Positions 46,966 through 56,827 are shown, numbered from the stretch's first letter. The stretch: 64,000 nt of DNA from Microbulbifer pacificus (GCF_002959965.1 NZ_PREV01000026.1:1092501-1156500), one strand, 5' to 3'. The notes: a model not told the origin generated them from the sequence alone. Translations and numbers: made by a program.

Positions 46966-47793
46966 GTGGAAATTTCCGCGCTTTATCACTTCCCGGTCAA
47001 ATCCCTCCAGGGGCACAAGTGCAAGTCCCTGCCATTGGACGCGTTCGGCGCAGTCAATGACCGCCGCTGGATGCTGGTGGACGCCGATAATCAGTTCGTC
47101 ACGCAGCGCCGCCTGCGCGGCATGGCGCAACTCAAGGCTACCGCCACCAGAGACGGCCTGCGCCTGGAAAACGCCGAGGGTGAACACGTCGAAATCCGCT
47201 CGCCGGGCGACGACGCGGAGCGGAAAACCGTGCGCGTATGGAGCGATGACGTAACCGCTCGGGACGCCGGCAACGATGTCGCGCTGTGGTTGAGTGAACA
47301 GTTGCAGACCCCGGTGCGCCTTGTGTCGATGGGCAGCGAATTTCACCGCCCCCTTGAAGCCCCCCGCGCTGACCGCCAGGTAAGTTTCGCCGATGCCGCG
47401 CCACTGTTACTGGTCAGCCAGGCGTCCCTCGATGACCTCAACAGCCGCCTGCCGGAACCCGTTTCCATGCTGCGCTTTCGCCCCAATCTGGTGGTAAGCG
47501 GCTGCGAACCATTCGCCGAAGACGGCTGGAAAACCCTCACCGTCCACACCCATGACGGCCCGCTGGTATTCGATTGCACCCACCCCTGCGCCCGCTGCGC
47601 CATTCCCGGCCTGCATCCGTTTACCGGGCGCGCGCAAAGGGAGCCGTTGCGCACGCTGGCCAGCTACCGCCGCCGGGAGGACGGGCAGATCTATTTCGGG
47701 ATGAACCTGGCACCGACAGCGGCTACTGCCGCGCGGCTTGGGGAAGAGAATTCTCTGAGCATAAACTTGAACGACCGAGTGGAAGCCTGCTGA
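46966..47793 (+). CDS. MOSC-domain protein (YcbX-like molybdenum-cofactor sulfur carrier/reductase)
   Basis: A 275-residue protein from GTG at 46966, with CAGGAG about 6 nt upstream. The N-terminal MOSC beta-barrel domain (about 1-100) has LYHFPVKSLQGHKCKSLPLD and DRRWMLVDADNQFVTQR. The C-terminal MOSC domain holds the cysteine region FDCTHPCARCAIPGLHPFTG, where the Mo-cofactor ligand Cys lies. YcbX-type proteins reduce N-hydroxylated compounds such as hydroxylaminopurine using molybdenum cofactor, but a ferredoxin domain as in E. coli YcbX is absent. It precedes the questin-oxidase-like gene by 31 bp on the same strand. Confidence 0.92.
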   Translation: MEISALYHFPVKSLQGHKCKSLPLDAFGAVNDRRWMLVDADNQFVTQRRLRGMAQLKATATRDGLRLENAEGEHVEIRSPGDDAERKTVRVWSDDVTARDAGNDVALWLSEQLQTPVRLVSMGSEFHRPLEAPRADRQVSFADAAPLLLVSQASLDDLNSRLPEPVSMLRFRPNLVVSGCEPFAEDGWKTLTVHTHDGPLVFDCTHPCARCAIPGLHPFTGRAQREPLRTLASYRRREDGQIYFGMNLAPTAATAARLGEENSLSINLNDRVEAC

Positions 47794-47824
47794 GGACTGA
47801 CGATCAACGGCCGGGGGCCATACC

Positions 47825-48793
47825 ATGAGCATCACCCGCGACTGCACACAGCTGCTGGAGGCTGGAAGCCGTTACCATGTGCATTACGGCGACCGCCTGG
47901 CCAACCATCTGCCCATGGTCCTGATCGCCCTGGACAGGCTGGGTGCAAGCCCCGCGCAACTCAAGTACGCCTTCGACCGCAGCACCCCACACCTCCACCC
48001 CCGCCCCGGCAGCCCCGTGGATGACATCGAAAATCCCGCCAGCCACCGAAACCGGGACGACCGTTTCCCCAGCGTATTGCATTATTACGAACAGCAACTA
48101 AAGCAGCACGGCATCGCCAGATGCCTGCAGCAGGAACTGCCCTCACTGCTGCCGTCCATCGCCACCTCCGCTTTCCACGGTCTGATCCGCACCGCCTACG
48201 GCGTCGACGCACGACACCTTGAAGAAATCGCCATGGGGTTGAGCTACTGGAATCTCGACTATCACGAGCTGAAAAGCAGTGATCAGCGAGCGCCCATCGC
48301 GGCAGCCAATATTCTGCCGCGCCTGGCGCAGCAGTATCCCGATATCGCTGTGGCACCTGGCAATATCGCCGACCACATGCAAGCGGTCACCGGTCAGCCG
48401 GGCTGGATGAACACCCCGATACAGCCACAATTACTCGGCCTTGAAGATATTGCCGCGGTCGCAATCAAAGCCTATCTCGGAACAAAGGATTTCACTCTGC
48501 TCCACGGTGTAACGGGCTGTCACGGGCTGCGTTTGATATTGCCCTACTGTGATGACAGGGAAGCAGCCCTGCGCTACTTCTGGCGGGGTCTCGTCATCGC
48601 GTATCTAAGCACCGGCCCAAAAATCATCAGGCCCGTTGAACAAGAAGAGATCAAAGACATTCCGCAACGACAGGCAGACATCAGGGACCGGGCACTGGAC
48701 AGTGATGACGACCATGTCACCAAGCTCGCCTACAGTGCCCTGGAGGAGTTCCACTACTACGGAAACCGTGAATACCTGCAGGTATTCACCTAG
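47825..48793 (+). CDS. Questin oxidase-like protein (DUF4243)
   Basis: A 322-residue protein from ATG at 47825. Recognisable features of the family are YHVHYGDRLANHLPMVLIAL near the start, SAFHGLIRTAYGVD, and FTLLHGVTGCHGLRLILPYC with conserved histidines, then LAYSALEEFHYYGNREYLQV at the end. Questin oxidase in fungi opens an anthraquinone ring by Baeyer-Villiger-type oxidation. The bacterial members' substrate is not known. The gene lies 31 bp after the MOSC gene and is probably co-transcribed with it. Confidence 0.85.
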   Translation: MSITRDCTQLLEAGSRYHVHYGDRLANHLPMVLIALDRLGASPAQLKYAFDRSTPHLHPRPGSPVDDIENPASHRNRDDRFPSVLHYYEQQLKQHGIARCLQQELPSLLPSIATSAFHGLIRTAYGVDARHLEEIAMGLSYWNLDYHELKSSDQRAPIAAANILPRLAQQYPDIAVAPGNIADHMQAVTGQPGWMNTPIQPQLLGLEDIAAVAIKAYLGTKDFTLLHGVTGCHGLRLILPYCDDREAALRYFWRGLVIAYLSTGPKIIRPVEQEEIKDIPQRQADIRDRALDSDDDHVTKLAYSALEEFHYYGNREYLQVFT

Positions 48794-48840
48794 CGGGCGG
48801 TTGAAATACAGCCTGCCAGGCTCTGAAAGAATCGAGCCGG

Positions 48841-49548
48841 TTACGAAGCGCTCTTCAAGAACGCCAGCATCCAGCGCGCCACCGCACTTGCATGGATATC
48901 GTTCTGCAGGGAATCCTTGCCCTTCTCCAGTATCTCCTCACCAAACGCCTCCCGACGCAGCTCCATCAAGCTGTGAGAATAGGGTTTGGTGAATTCCGGG
49001 TGCGCCTGCATGGTGAGCATATGCTCCCCCACCTGCAACATTGCATAGGGGCAGAAATCGCTGGACGCAATCACCTTCGTTCCCGGCGGCAGCGCAGTGA
49101 CCTGGTCCTGATGACTCACCAACAGATTGAACTGCTCCTGTGGCTCCACCATCCACACCGGGGTCTCCTGCACTTCATAACTGTGCACTCCGATACCCCA
49201 GCCTTTCTCCGACTTGCGCGCTTCACCACCCAGTGCATGTGCGATCAACTGATGGCCAAAACAGATGCCCAGCGTCGGTTTCTCCCGCCGGTGCAGCTCC
49301 CGCACAAACTCCATCAGTGGCGCGATCCAGGGCTTGTCGTCATACACCCCGGTCTTGCTGCCGGTAATCAGATAGGCATCCACCTCGTCGATATCCGCCG
49401 GGTACTGACCGTGCTGTACCTCATAGGTTACAAACTGGAGCGACGGCTCCTCCCGCTGCAACAGCGCGGCGAACATCTCGGGATATTCGCCAAACTCCCC
49501 CACCAGTTGGGGGCGTACATCGTCGGTCTTGAGAACACCAATTTTCAT
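48841..49548 (-). CDS. Class I glutamine amidotransferase-like protein (GMP synthase-like)
   Basis: A 235-residue cytoplasmic protein from ATG at 49548, with GGTGA close upstream. A longer frame to 49593 has no ribosome-binding site. The nucleophile elbow is GICFGHQLIAHALGG (Cys), and the His/Glu pair is in MQAHPEFTKPYS. The family includes stand-alone amidotransferases similar to GuaA's N-terminal domain and gamma-glutamyl hydrolases of polyamine catabolism. The substrate is unknown. It converges with the questin-oxidase-like gene and stands alone. Confidence 0.9.
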   Translation of the reverse strand: MKIGVLKTDDVRPQLVGEFGEYPEMFAALLQREEPSLQFVTYEVQHGQYPADIDEVDAYLITGSKTGVYDDKPWIAPLMEFVRELHRREKPTLGICFGHQLIAHALGGEARKSEKGWGIGVHSYEVQETPVWMVEPQEQFNLLVSHQDQVTALPPGTKVIASSDFCPYAMLQVGEHMLTMQAHPEFTKPYSHSLMELRREAFGEEILEKGKDSLQNDIHASAVARWMLAFLKSAS

Positions 49549-49743
49549 CTTTTCACCCAGATCGCGGACACCATTGAAAGAGGAACAACGCATGCATTTG
49601 TGATCACATTATTGCGCCGGCGCCGTCAGGCCTCAACCCGCCCGGACTGACGCGGGAGAAAACGCAAAAATATTGCGTATTCGTGGTCCCGACTAGAATC
49701 AAAGTGTTGCGCCATACCGGCCACAAGTTCAAGGAGCGAACCT

Positions 49744-50499
49744 ATGAAAGCTGCCAAGAAAGCTATCCGCGTGATCGCCGCCGCGCTGATCGCCAGCTTC
49801 GGCGCCGGCCAGTGCCTGGCGGATTACGAGCAGGGTGACTTCGTCCTGCGTATCGGTTGGGGCTATGTGGACCCCGATGACGACTCTGACTGGCTGGATA
49901 TTGACGGGGTGGGCCAGCTGCCGGACACCCGCGTGTATGTAGATAACGGGGACAGCGCCACCTTCACCGCCACCTGGCTATTCGCCGACCACTTCGGCCT
50001 CGGCCTGCTGGCAGCACTGCCCTTTGAGCACGACCTGGAAGTGGCCGGCCTGCCCGATCCCCTCAACCCGGGGGGGAGACTCGGCAAGGTGGACCTCGGC
50101 AGCCTGGAGCACCTGCCACCGACACTGACCATCCAGTGGTTCCCGGTATGCAAGGAATCCTGGGTACAGCCGTATGTGGGTTTCGGTGTCAACTTCACCA
50201 CATTTATGGACGAAGACATCAGTAACGTCGCCCAGGAATACTTCGAAGATGTGCTCGGGGCGGTCAGCAACGCGGATCTGAAGCTGGACGACTCCTGGGG
50301 CCTTGCCGGCGAGCTGGGTATCGACATCATGTTCGGGCGCGACAGCAATTGGCTGTTCAACGCCGCCGTCTGGTACCTGGACATCGACACCGATGCCAAA
50401 ATCTATTTCCGCAATGACCAGGGTTACAACACCCGCATCTCCACCGATGTGGACGTAGACCCCTGGGTATATTCCGTCGGTCTCGGCTACAAGTTCTGA
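49744..50499 (+). CDS. OmpW-family outer-membrane protein
   Basis: A 251-residue protein with AAGGAG upstream of ATG at 49744 and a signal peptide to about residue 26. It has the typical OmpW start (DFVLRIGWGYVDPDDDS). An eight-stranded barrel signature follows (TATWLFADHFGLGLLAALPF, PTLTIQWFPVCKESWVQPYVGFGVNFTTF). It ends with GLGYKF, a proper outer-membrane C-terminus. OmpW forms a narrow hydrophobic channel for small molecules and changes with stress. It is a single gene. Confidence 0.93.
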   Translation: MKAAKKAIRVIAAALIASFGAGQCLADYEQGDFVLRIGWGYVDPDDDSDWLDIDGVGQLPDTRVYVDNGDSATFTATWLFADHFGLGLLAALPFEHDLEVAGLPDPLNPGGRLGKVDLGSLEHLPPTLTIQWFPVCKESWVQPYVGFGVNFTTFMDEDISNVAQEYFEDVLGAVSNADLKLDDSWGLAGELGIDIMFGRDSNWLFNAAVWYLDIDTDAKIYFRNDQGYNTRISTDVDVDPWVYSVGLGYKF

Positions 50500-50807
50500 G
50501 GAATTCTCGCGGGCGCACCGCGCCCGCGCTCCTCTGTCATATCGCGACGCCCGCCGCTCCGCGGCAGGCTTCCAACTGCTGACATCACCAGATCACATAT
50601 TGCGCACTCCACGACGCTTTCACCGCCAAGGGACTGGCGTCCAGCTCATTCCAAATCTAACAATTGAATCGATCGTTGCTGAAAATTCACGAATTCCAAG
50701 AATAAACAGCGGTTCTCCGCCAGCCAAAGGCATCACTGCCATTTTTTGTGTATGATGGCGCGCCAATTGACTATTTTTTGGCCTGCGGGCGACGCACAGG
50801 AGAAATA
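50500..50807. other. Intergenic region upstream of the AbgT transporter
   Basis: About 300 bp without a gene. A weak inverted GCGGG-rich patch just after ompW could end its transcript. The transporter's promoter should lie in the second half. Confidence 0.4.
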
Positions 50808-52409
50808 ATGACAACATCCGCTTCCCCCGGTGATATCCAGCCCGCCGGCTCCGGTAAGAAAACCGCCTTTACCCGCTTCCTCGACACTGTCGAGTGGCTC
50901 GGCAACCTGCTTCCCCACCCGATCACCCTGTTTGCCATGTTCGCTCTGGGTGTAGTGATCCTGAGTGGCATCGCCTCATTCTTCGGTCTCTCCGTCATCG
51001 ACCCGCGTCCACTCGGCGCCGCCGGGCGCTCCGTCGACGGCGTGATCCATGTGGTGAACCTGCTCTCCGGCGAGGGACTGCGCACCATCGTCACATCCCT
51101 CGTCACCAACTTCACCGGTTTTGCGCCGCTCGGTACGGTACTGGTGGCACTGTTGGGTGTAGGCATTGCCGAGCACTCCGGGCTGCTGTCCGCCGCAGTA
51201 CGCGGCATGGTACTGCAGGCCTCCAAGCGCACGGTTACCGTGATCGTGGTGTTTGCCGGCATCATCTCCAACACCGCCTCCGAGCTCGGCTATGTGGTAC
51301 TGATCCCCATGGCGGCGATGATCTTCCACTCCCTCGGTCGCCACCCGCTGGCCGGTCTCGCCGCCGCTTTTGCCGGTGTTTCCGGTGGCTACAGCGCCAA
51401 CCTGTTCCTCGGTACGGTGGACCCGCTGCTGTCCGGCATCACAGAATCCGCCGCGCACATGATCGACCCTGACTATGTTGTCGGCCCCGAGGTGAACTGG
51501 TTCTTCATGATTGCCAGCACCTTCCTTATTACCGCCATTGGCAGCTGGGTAACCCTCGCCATCGTGGAGCCCAAACTGGGCAAGTACGACAAAAGCGAAG
51601 CTGCGGTCGACCTTTCCCAGGACAAAATGACTGACCTCACCGACACCGAGAAACGCGGCCTGAAATTTGCCGGCCTGGCGGTGCTTGGGGTGTGCGGTTT
51701 GCTGGCACTCACCATCGTTCCCGAGTGGGGAGTGCTGCGCAATCAGGCCACCGGCGAAGTGGCAGGCTCGCCGTTTCTGAAAGGCATCGTGGCACTGATC
51801 GTGGTGTTCTTTGCCATTCCTGGCTTTGTCTATGGCAAGGTGGTGGGCACCATGAACAACGATCGCGATGTCATCAACGCGATGTCGAAAAGTATGAGCA
51901 CCATGGGTATGTACATCGTACTGGTGTTCTTCGCGGCGCAGTTCGTGGCGTTTTTCAAGATGACGAATCTCGGCACCATTTTTGCGGTACTGGGGGCGGA
52001 GGCGTTGCAGAGCATCGGCCTCACCGGTCCGTTGCTGTTCTTCTTTTTTATCCTGATGTGCGGCGTGGTGAACCTGAGTCTCGGCAGCGCATCTGCGCAG
52101 TGGGCGGTGACCGCACCGATCTTTGTGCCAATGCTGATGCTGGTCGGCTACGCCCCGGAGGTGATTCAGGCGGCCTACCGGATCGGGGATTCGGTGACGA
52201 ATATCATTACGCCGATGATGAGTTACTTTGGCCTGATCGTTTCCTTTGCCACGCGCTACAAGAAAGACCTTGGGATGGGGACGCTGATTGCAACGATGAT
52301 CCCTTATTCTCTGTTTTTCTTTGTTGGCTGGACGGCACTGTTCTTCTTGTGGGTGTTTGTGGCTGGGCTTCCGGTTGGGCCTGGGGCGGCCACTTACTTC
52401 TCGATGTAA
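50808..52409 (+). CDS. AbgT-family p-aminobenzoyl-glutamate/drug transporter
   Basis: A 533-residue membrane protein from ATG at 50808, with AGGAGA 5 nt upstream; the longer frame to 50748 lacks a ribosome-binding site. It has about 11-13 hydrophobic segments. Family-typical patterns are VEWLGNLLPHPITLFAMFAL, IISNTASELGYVVLIPMAA, GVSGGYSANLFLGTVDPLL and LGSASAQWAVTAPIFVPML. AbgT proteins import p-aminobenzoyl-glutamate or, in MtrF/YdaH, export sulfonamides using the proton gradient. No abgAB hydrolase genes are adjacent, although an M20 amidohydrolase lies 1.6 kb downstream. Confidence 0.95.
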   Translation: MTTSASPGDIQPAGSGKKTAFTRFLDTVEWLGNLLPHPITLFAMFALGVVILSGIASFFGLSVIDPRPLGAAGRSVDGVIHVVNLLSGEGLRTIVTSLVTNFTGFAPLGTVLVALLGVGIAEHSGLLSAAVRGMVLQASKRTVTVIVVFAGIISNTASELGYVVLIPMAAMIFHSLGRHPLAGLAAAFAGVSGGYSANLFLGTVDPLLSGITESAAHMIDPDYVVGPEVNWFFMIASTFLITAIGSWVTLAIVEPKLGKYDKSEAAVDLSQDKMTDLTDTEKRGLKFAGLAVLGVCGLLALTIVPEWGVLRNQATGEVAGSPFLKGIVALIVVFFAIPGFVYGKVVGTMNNDRDVINAMSKSMSTMGMYIVLVFFAAQFVAFFKMTNLGTIFAVLGAEALQSIGLTGPLLFFFFILMCGVVNLSLGSASAQWAVTAPIFVPMLMLVGYAPEVIQAAYRIGDSVTNIITPMMSYFGLIVSFATRYKKDLGMGTLIATMIPYSLFFFVGWTALFFLWVFVAGLPVGPGAATYFSM

Positions 52410-52460
52410 TTTGGCCCTGCGCTTTCTCGTTGCGCGAACCGGCTAAGCTGGTCCGGTGGC

Positions 52461-52572
52461 GGGAAATCACTGGGTACTCCTTTTTGAAACCGCCATAAAT
52501 ACATCCCTGTAGGCTGCGTCGGAAACATCCCTGTTTCCGACGCTTTCAAAAAGGGTTACCCAGCACTTTCCC
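52461..52572. repeat. Nested palindrome copy 1 (core inserted in a locus-specific palindrome)
   Basis: The inner hairpin GCGTCGGAAAC (52516-52526) with GTTTCCGACGC (52533-52543) is preceded by a 26-nt tail (52490-52515). Around both, outer arms of 29 bases (52461-52489 and 52544-52572) pair with each other with a few mismatches. The outer arms are unrelated to those of the copy at 52685-52795. Confidence 0.85.
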
Positions 52573-52684
52573 TTCAATTCAGAGAACTGCGCTTCGTTAG
52601 CTTTTGGTACCGCAGTTTTTTATCACCCCCTATTCCTTGCCTCTTACCCCTCATTGCTAACGAAGTAATTTGCTCCAAATCGAA
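52573..52684. other. Spacer between the two palindrome copies
   Basis: About 110 bases, no gene and no other structure seen. Confidence 0.5.
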
Positions 52685-52795
52685 GGCAGAGATCCGGGGA
52701 TGGGTTTTCAAAAGCGTCGGAAACAGGACGTTTCCGACGCAGGCTACAGGGACGTATTCATGCCGGTTTTGAAAACCCATCCCCGGATCTCTGCC
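52685..52795. repeat. Nested palindrome copy 2 (inverted orientation of the core)
   Basis: Outer arms 52685-52713 and 52767-52795 are a perfect 29-bp inverted repeat. Inside lie the hairpin GCGTCGGAAAC (52714-52724) with GTTTCCGACGC (52730-52740) and the 26-nt tail (52741-52766). The tail is the reverse complement of that in copy 1 with a few changes, so the core sits in opposite orientation. Confidence 0.85.
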
Positions 52796-52930
52796 GCCAC
52801 CTCACCAGCTTAGAACCACCTCCAAACCTCAAGCCACAAAGTTACATTTCAAGCTCCGCCAAAGTACAATCCGGCCAGACCAAAAAAATAAATGGCCTGA
52901 CAGTTACCTGACAGCGATGACGGAGCACCC

Positions 52931-53923
52931 ATGAAAATAAACAAACTAGCCCTACTGGCACTTCTTCTAGGTTCCAGCGCCAGCCAAGCTCAGAACCCAC
53001 TAGATTTCGGCAGTGACATCAAAACTGCAGATCCCTCCGGCCACGTGTGGCAGGACGGCAAGATGTATCTCTACACCTCACACGACGAAGAGTGTCAGGA
53101 AGACTTCTGGATGAAGAACTGGCACGTGTTCTCCTCCGAAGACCTGGTGAACTGGAAAGACCACGGTGCCGTACTGTCGGTGGATGATCTCAGCTGGGCC
53201 GACAACTACGCCTGGGCGCCGGACGCGGCGTATAAAAACGGCAAGTACTACCTCGTCTTCCCCGCTGGCACCGGCCACAAAGACCGAGTGAATCCGGAGA
53301 AAAGCACCAAATGGATGGGCATCGGCATCGCCGAAAGTGACACCCCCACCGGCCCGTTCAAAGACGTTATCGACGGTCCCCTGTGGCGCACCCCCTACGC
53401 CAACGATCCGTCCATGCTTGTAGACGACGATGGCAAGGCCTACCTGTATTTCCATGGCACCAACTTCGATTATTACGTCGTCGAGATGGCCGAGGACATG
53501 CGCAGCATCAAAGGCGACTTCCAGAAAATGGATATGGGCGGCTACGAGCCGAAAATGGAAGGTCCGTGGATATTCAAACGCGGTGGCAAGTATTACTTCA
53601 CCATGCCGGAGAACAACCGCTCCCTCGCCTACTACATGTCCGACTCGCCAAAAGGCCCCTGGGCATACAAAGGGATATTTATGGACGAGGAGCACAATGC
53701 CAATAATCACCACTCCATCGTCGAATACAAAGGCCAGTGGATTCTGTTCTACCACCGCTGGCTGGAATCCGACCCGTCCAGCTGCCATAAGCGCCAACGC
53801 CATTCTGCCGCGGAATATCTGCACTTTGACGACGACGGTACCATCCGCAAAGTCGAGCGCAGTGAACAGGGCGTTGCCGACTTTGTCGCGCGCGTGAAAG
53901 CCGCGAGCACTCACAAGGATTGA
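52931..53923 (+). CDS. Secreted GH43-type glycoside hydrolase
   Basis: A 330-residue secreted enzyme from ATG at 52931. A signal peptide ends near SASQAQ (about 20). The five-bladed GH43 propeller is shown by KTADPSGHVWQDGKMYLYTS (catalytic base Asp), APDAAYKNGKYYLVFPAG, YANDPSMLVDDDGKAYLYFHG (second Asp) and EPKMEGPWIFKRGGKYYFT (catalytic acid Glu), with NNHHSIVEYKGQWILFYHR near the end. GH43 enzymes release arabinose, xylose or galactose from plant or algal polysaccharides; the subfamily cannot be set by eye. It is followed 61 bp later by the M20 amidohydrolase, probably in the same transcript. Confidence 0.93.
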   Translation: MKINKLALLALLLGSSASQAQNPLDFGSDIKTADPSGHVWQDGKMYLYTSHDEECQEDFWMKNWHVFSSEDLVNWKDHGAVLSVDDLSWADNYAWAPDAAYKNGKYYLVFPAGTGHKDRVNPEKSTKWMGIGIAESDTPTGPFKDVIDGPLWRTPYANDPSMLVDDDGKAYLYFHGTNFDYYVVEMAEDMRSIKGDFQKMDMGGYEPKMEGPWIFKRGGKYYFTMPENNRSLAYYMSDSPKGPWAYKGIFMDEEHNANNHHSIVEYKGQWILFYHRWLESDPSSCHKRQRHSAAEYLHFDDDGTIRKVERSEQGVADFVARVKAASTHKD

Positions 53924-53984
53924 TTCTTGCAGCAGTGCATGGTTACCTCACTGCTGGCCATGCACTGCAACACAGGAAATCCTT

Positions 53985-55304
53985 GTGAATAATAATCCGA
54001 TCCAAAAGGCACTCCTCACACTCGCCATATCCCTCGCCCCTGCATTCGCCGCCATACCCGCGGCTCAGGCTGCCGATGTGGACAAGCAGCTGGCACAGAC
54101 CGAAAAAAATGTCATCCAATGGCGCCGCCACCTGCACCAGAACCCGGAGCTGGGCAATCGCGAATTTGAAACCGCCAAATACGTCGCCGCGCACCTAAAG
54201 TCTCTCGGTATGGAGGTGGATACCGGCATCGCCCACACCGGCGTAATCGGCTTTCTGAAGGGCGGCAAACCCGGCCCGACCGTAGCGCTGCGCGCAGACA
54301 TGGATGCACTGCCGGTGACCGAGCAGGTGGATATTCCCTTCGCCTCCAAGGCCAAAACCGAATACAACGGCGAGACCGTCGGCGTGATGCACGCCTGCGG
54401 CCACGACACCCACGTGGCCATGCTGATGGGTGCAGCGCAGGTGCTGGCGGGTATGCGCGATGAGCTCGCCGGCAATGTCCTGTTTATCTTCCAGCCCGCC
54501 GAAGAAGGCGCACCGGACGGCGAGGAGGGCGGCGCGGAGCTGATGCTGAAAGAGGGGTTGTTCAAGAAATATAAGCCAGCCGTGGCATTTGGCCAGCACG
54601 TGACTTCGAGCCTGCCCATGGGCGTGATCGGCTACCGCTCCGGCCCGCTGATGGCGAGTTCCGATGAATTCCGTATCAACGTGAAGGGCCGCCAGACCCA
54701 CGGCTCACGCCCCTGGGGCGGCGTTGATCCGATCACCGCCGCGGCGCAGATCGTCATGGGTACCCAGAACATCGTCAGCCGCCAGATCGACATTACCAAG
54801 GAACCTGCGGTGGTTTCCTTCGGCAAGATCGATGGCGGTGTACGCAACAACATCATCCCCGACAGCGTGTTCCTGAACGGCACCATCCGCAATTTCGACA
54901 TGGACAACCGCCAGGAAATTTTCAAACGCTTGAAAGTGACGGCGGAAAACATCGCCGCAAGCAGCGGCGCCACCGCGGAAGTGGAAATCCTCGAGGGCTA
55001 CCCGGTAACCGCCAATGATCCCAAACTGACCGAAGCCGCCATTCCCGCACTGCAGGCAGCGGCGGGAAAAGACAAAGTCATGGTGATCCCGAAAATCACC
55101 GGCGCCGAGGACTTTTCCTTCTTCGCCAATGAAATTCCCGGTTTCTATTATTTCCTCGGTGTCACCCCGCAAGGCACCGATCCGGCCACAGCGGCTAGCA
55201 ACCACTCACCGCGTTTTTATGTACAGGAAGACGCCCTGAAAGTGGGAACCAAAGCCATCACGCAGCTGACCCTGGATTACTTTGCCAGCCAGGAAAAGCA
55301 GTGA
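53985..55304 (+). CDS. Exported M20-family amidohydrolase (hippurate/IAA-amino acid hydrolase type)
   Basis: A 439-residue metalloenzyme from GTG at 53985, with AGGAAA about 8 nt upstream and a signal peptide to about residue 28. Metal and catalytic residues appear in GVMHACGHDTHVAMLMGAAQ (Cys, His, Asp/His), FQPAEEGAPDGEEGGAE (Glu pair), GQHVTSSLP (His) and ITGAEDFSFFA (Glu). The family splits N-acyl amino acids and related amides; export means it works in the periplasm or outside. It may free amino acids or p-aminobenzoyl-glutamate. The AbgT transporter nearby makes that link attractive but unproven. Confidence 0.93.
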   Translation: MNNNPIQKALLTLAISLAPAFAAIPAAQAADVDKQLAQTEKNVIQWRRHLHQNPELGNREFETAKYVAAHLKSLGMEVDTGIAHTGVIGFLKGGKPGPTVALRADMDALPVTEQVDIPFASKAKTEYNGETVGVMHACGHDTHVAMLMGAAQVLAGMRDELAGNVLFIFQPAEEGAPDGEEGGAELMLKEGLFKKYKPAVAFGQHVTSSLPMGVIGYRSGPLMASSDEFRINVKGRQTHGSRPWGGVDPITAAAQIVMGTQNIVSRQIDITKEPAVVSFGKIDGGVRNNIIPDSVFLNGTIRNFDMDNRQEIFKRLKVTAENIAASSGATAEVEILEGYPVTANDPKLTEAAIPALQAAAGKDKVMVIPKITGAEDFSFFANEIPGFYYFLGVTPQGTDPATAASNHSPRFYVQEDALKVGTKAITQLTLDYFASQEKQ

Positions 55305-55320
55305 CGAAAAACTGACAGAA

Positions 55321-55352
55321 ACAAAAAAGGCGATCAATGATCGCCTTTTTTG
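55321..55352. terminator. Bidirectional terminator between the amidohydrolase and rhlE
   Basis: GGCGAT (55329-55334) pairs with ATCGCC (55340-55345). Six A residues precede it and six T residues follow, so it can stop transcription from both sides of this convergent pair. Confidence 0.85.
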
Positions 55353-55363
55353 TTTCTGGTGAT

Positions 55364-56827
55364 TTACGCCGTTTCCGGACGGCGCTGTGGACGACGTCGA
55401 CGGTTCTGTTGCGAGCGGTTCTCGCCCTGGCCATCGCTGTTGCGACTGCGGTTTTGTCCGCCGCCATTGCTACCGGAGCCGTTTCCACCACGACGACTTC
55501 CACCGCGGCTGTCACCGGCACGCGCCTCGCCGCCACCATTGCCATTGCGACCGCCGGAGCGATTGCCCGTGCGGTTGCCGGACGGACGGCCGTTACCGGA
55601 GGCGTTTCCGTTACCAGAGGACTGCGGACGCGAGTTGCCACCGCGGCGCACCTGATTGCCTTTCCCGACCTTGCCGTTGGATTCGGGCAGCTGGTGATCC
55701 GGCTCAAAGCCCTCGATTTCCTCGCGCTCGATCGGCTTCTGGATCAGGCGCTCGATATCCCGCAGCTGCTTGAACTCGTCCGCGGACACCAGCGATACCG
55801 CCTGGCCACTGGCGCCGGCGCGGCCGGTGCGGCCGATGCGGTGCACGTAATCTTCCGGCACATTCGGCAGGTCGAAGTTCACCACCTGCGGCAGCTGGTC
55901 GATGTCGATACCGCGGGCGGCGATATCCGTCGCCACCAGAATCTGTACCTTGCCGCTTTTGAAATCCGCCAGTGCCTTGGTACGCGCATTCTGGCTCTTG
56001 TTGCCGTGAATGGCCGCGGCGGTGATGCGGTCTTTTTCCAGCTGCTGTGCTAAGCGGTTGGCACCGTGCTTGGTACGGCTGAACACCAGCGCCTGATGCC
56101 AGTTGTTCTCGCGGATCAGGTGGCTGAGCAGCGCGGTCTTGCGCGCTTTGTCCACCGGGTGCAGTTTCTGCTGCACGGTTTTGGTGGTGCTGTTGCGCGG
56201 GCTCACATCGATTTCTACCGGGTCCTTCACCAGCCCCTTGGCCAGGGTGCGGATCTCCGGGGAAAAAGTCGCGGAGAACAGCAGGTTCTGGCGCTGTTCC
56301 GGCAGCAGCTTCAGGACTTTCTTGATGTCGTGGATAAAGCCCATGTCCAGCATGCGGTCAGCTTCATCCAGTACCAGCGCCTCCAGGCGGTCGAACCGGA
56401 TCGCACGCTGGTTGTACAGGTCGAGCAGGCGCCCCGGGGTCGCCACCAGAATATCCGCACCACCGCGCAGACGCATCATTTGTGGATTGATCTTCACGCC
56501 GCCGAACACACAGGTGTGACGTAGCGGCAGGTATTTGGAATAGCTCTGCACATTGTCGAACACCTGCGCCGCCAGCTCGCGCGTGGGCGTGAGCACCAGC
56601 GCACGCACCTGGTTGTTGCGCGCGCGCTCCCCGGTGCACAGACGGTGCAGCAGAGGCAGGGTAAAGCCCGCAGTCTTGCCGGTGCCCGTCTGGGCCGCGG
56701 CCATTACATCACCCCCGCGCATCACCACGGGGATGGCCTGCGCCTGGATCGGGGTCGGTTGGGTATAGCCCTGCTCCGCAACGGCGCGGGCAATTTCCGG
56801 CACGAGGCCGAGATCTTCAAACAACAT
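55364..56827 (-). CDS. rhlE: DEAD-box RNA helicase RhlE
   Basis: A 487-residue RNA helicase. Q-motif [13 protein letters not shown], motif I AQTGTGKT, Ia [46 protein letters not shown] and [12 protein letters not shown] are all present in the first ~370 residues. The tail (about 395-487) is a disordered, Gly/Arg/Asn-rich RNA-binding region ([21 protein letters not shown]). RhlE aids ribosome assembly and cold-stress RNA handling. The GGDV and [16 protein letters not shown] start fits the RhlE subgroup. It converges with the amidohydrolase. Confidence 0.95.
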   Translation of the reverse strand: MLFEDLGLVPEIARAVAEQGYTQPTPIQAQAIPVVMRGGDVMAAAQTGTGKTAGFTLPLLHRLCTGERARNNQVRALVLTPTRELAAQVFDNVQSYSKYLPLRHTCVFGGVKINPQMMRLRGGADILVATPGRLLDLYNQRAIRFDRLEALVLDEADRMLDMGFIHDIKKVLKLLPEQRQNLLFSATFSPEIRTLAKGLVKDPVEIDVSPRNSTTKTVQQKLHPVDKARKTALLSHLIRENNWHQALVFSRTKHGANRLAQQLEKDRITAAAIHGNKSQNARTKALADFKSGKVQILVATDIAARGIDIDQLPQVVNFDLPNVPEDYVHRIGRTGRAGASGQAVSLVSADEFKQLRDIERLIQKPIEREEIEGFEPDHQLPESNGKVGKGNQVRRGGNSRPQSSGNGNASGNGRPSGNRTGNRSGGRNGNGGGEARAGDSRGGSRRGGNGSGSNGGGQNRSRNSDGQGENRSQQNRRRRPQRRPETA

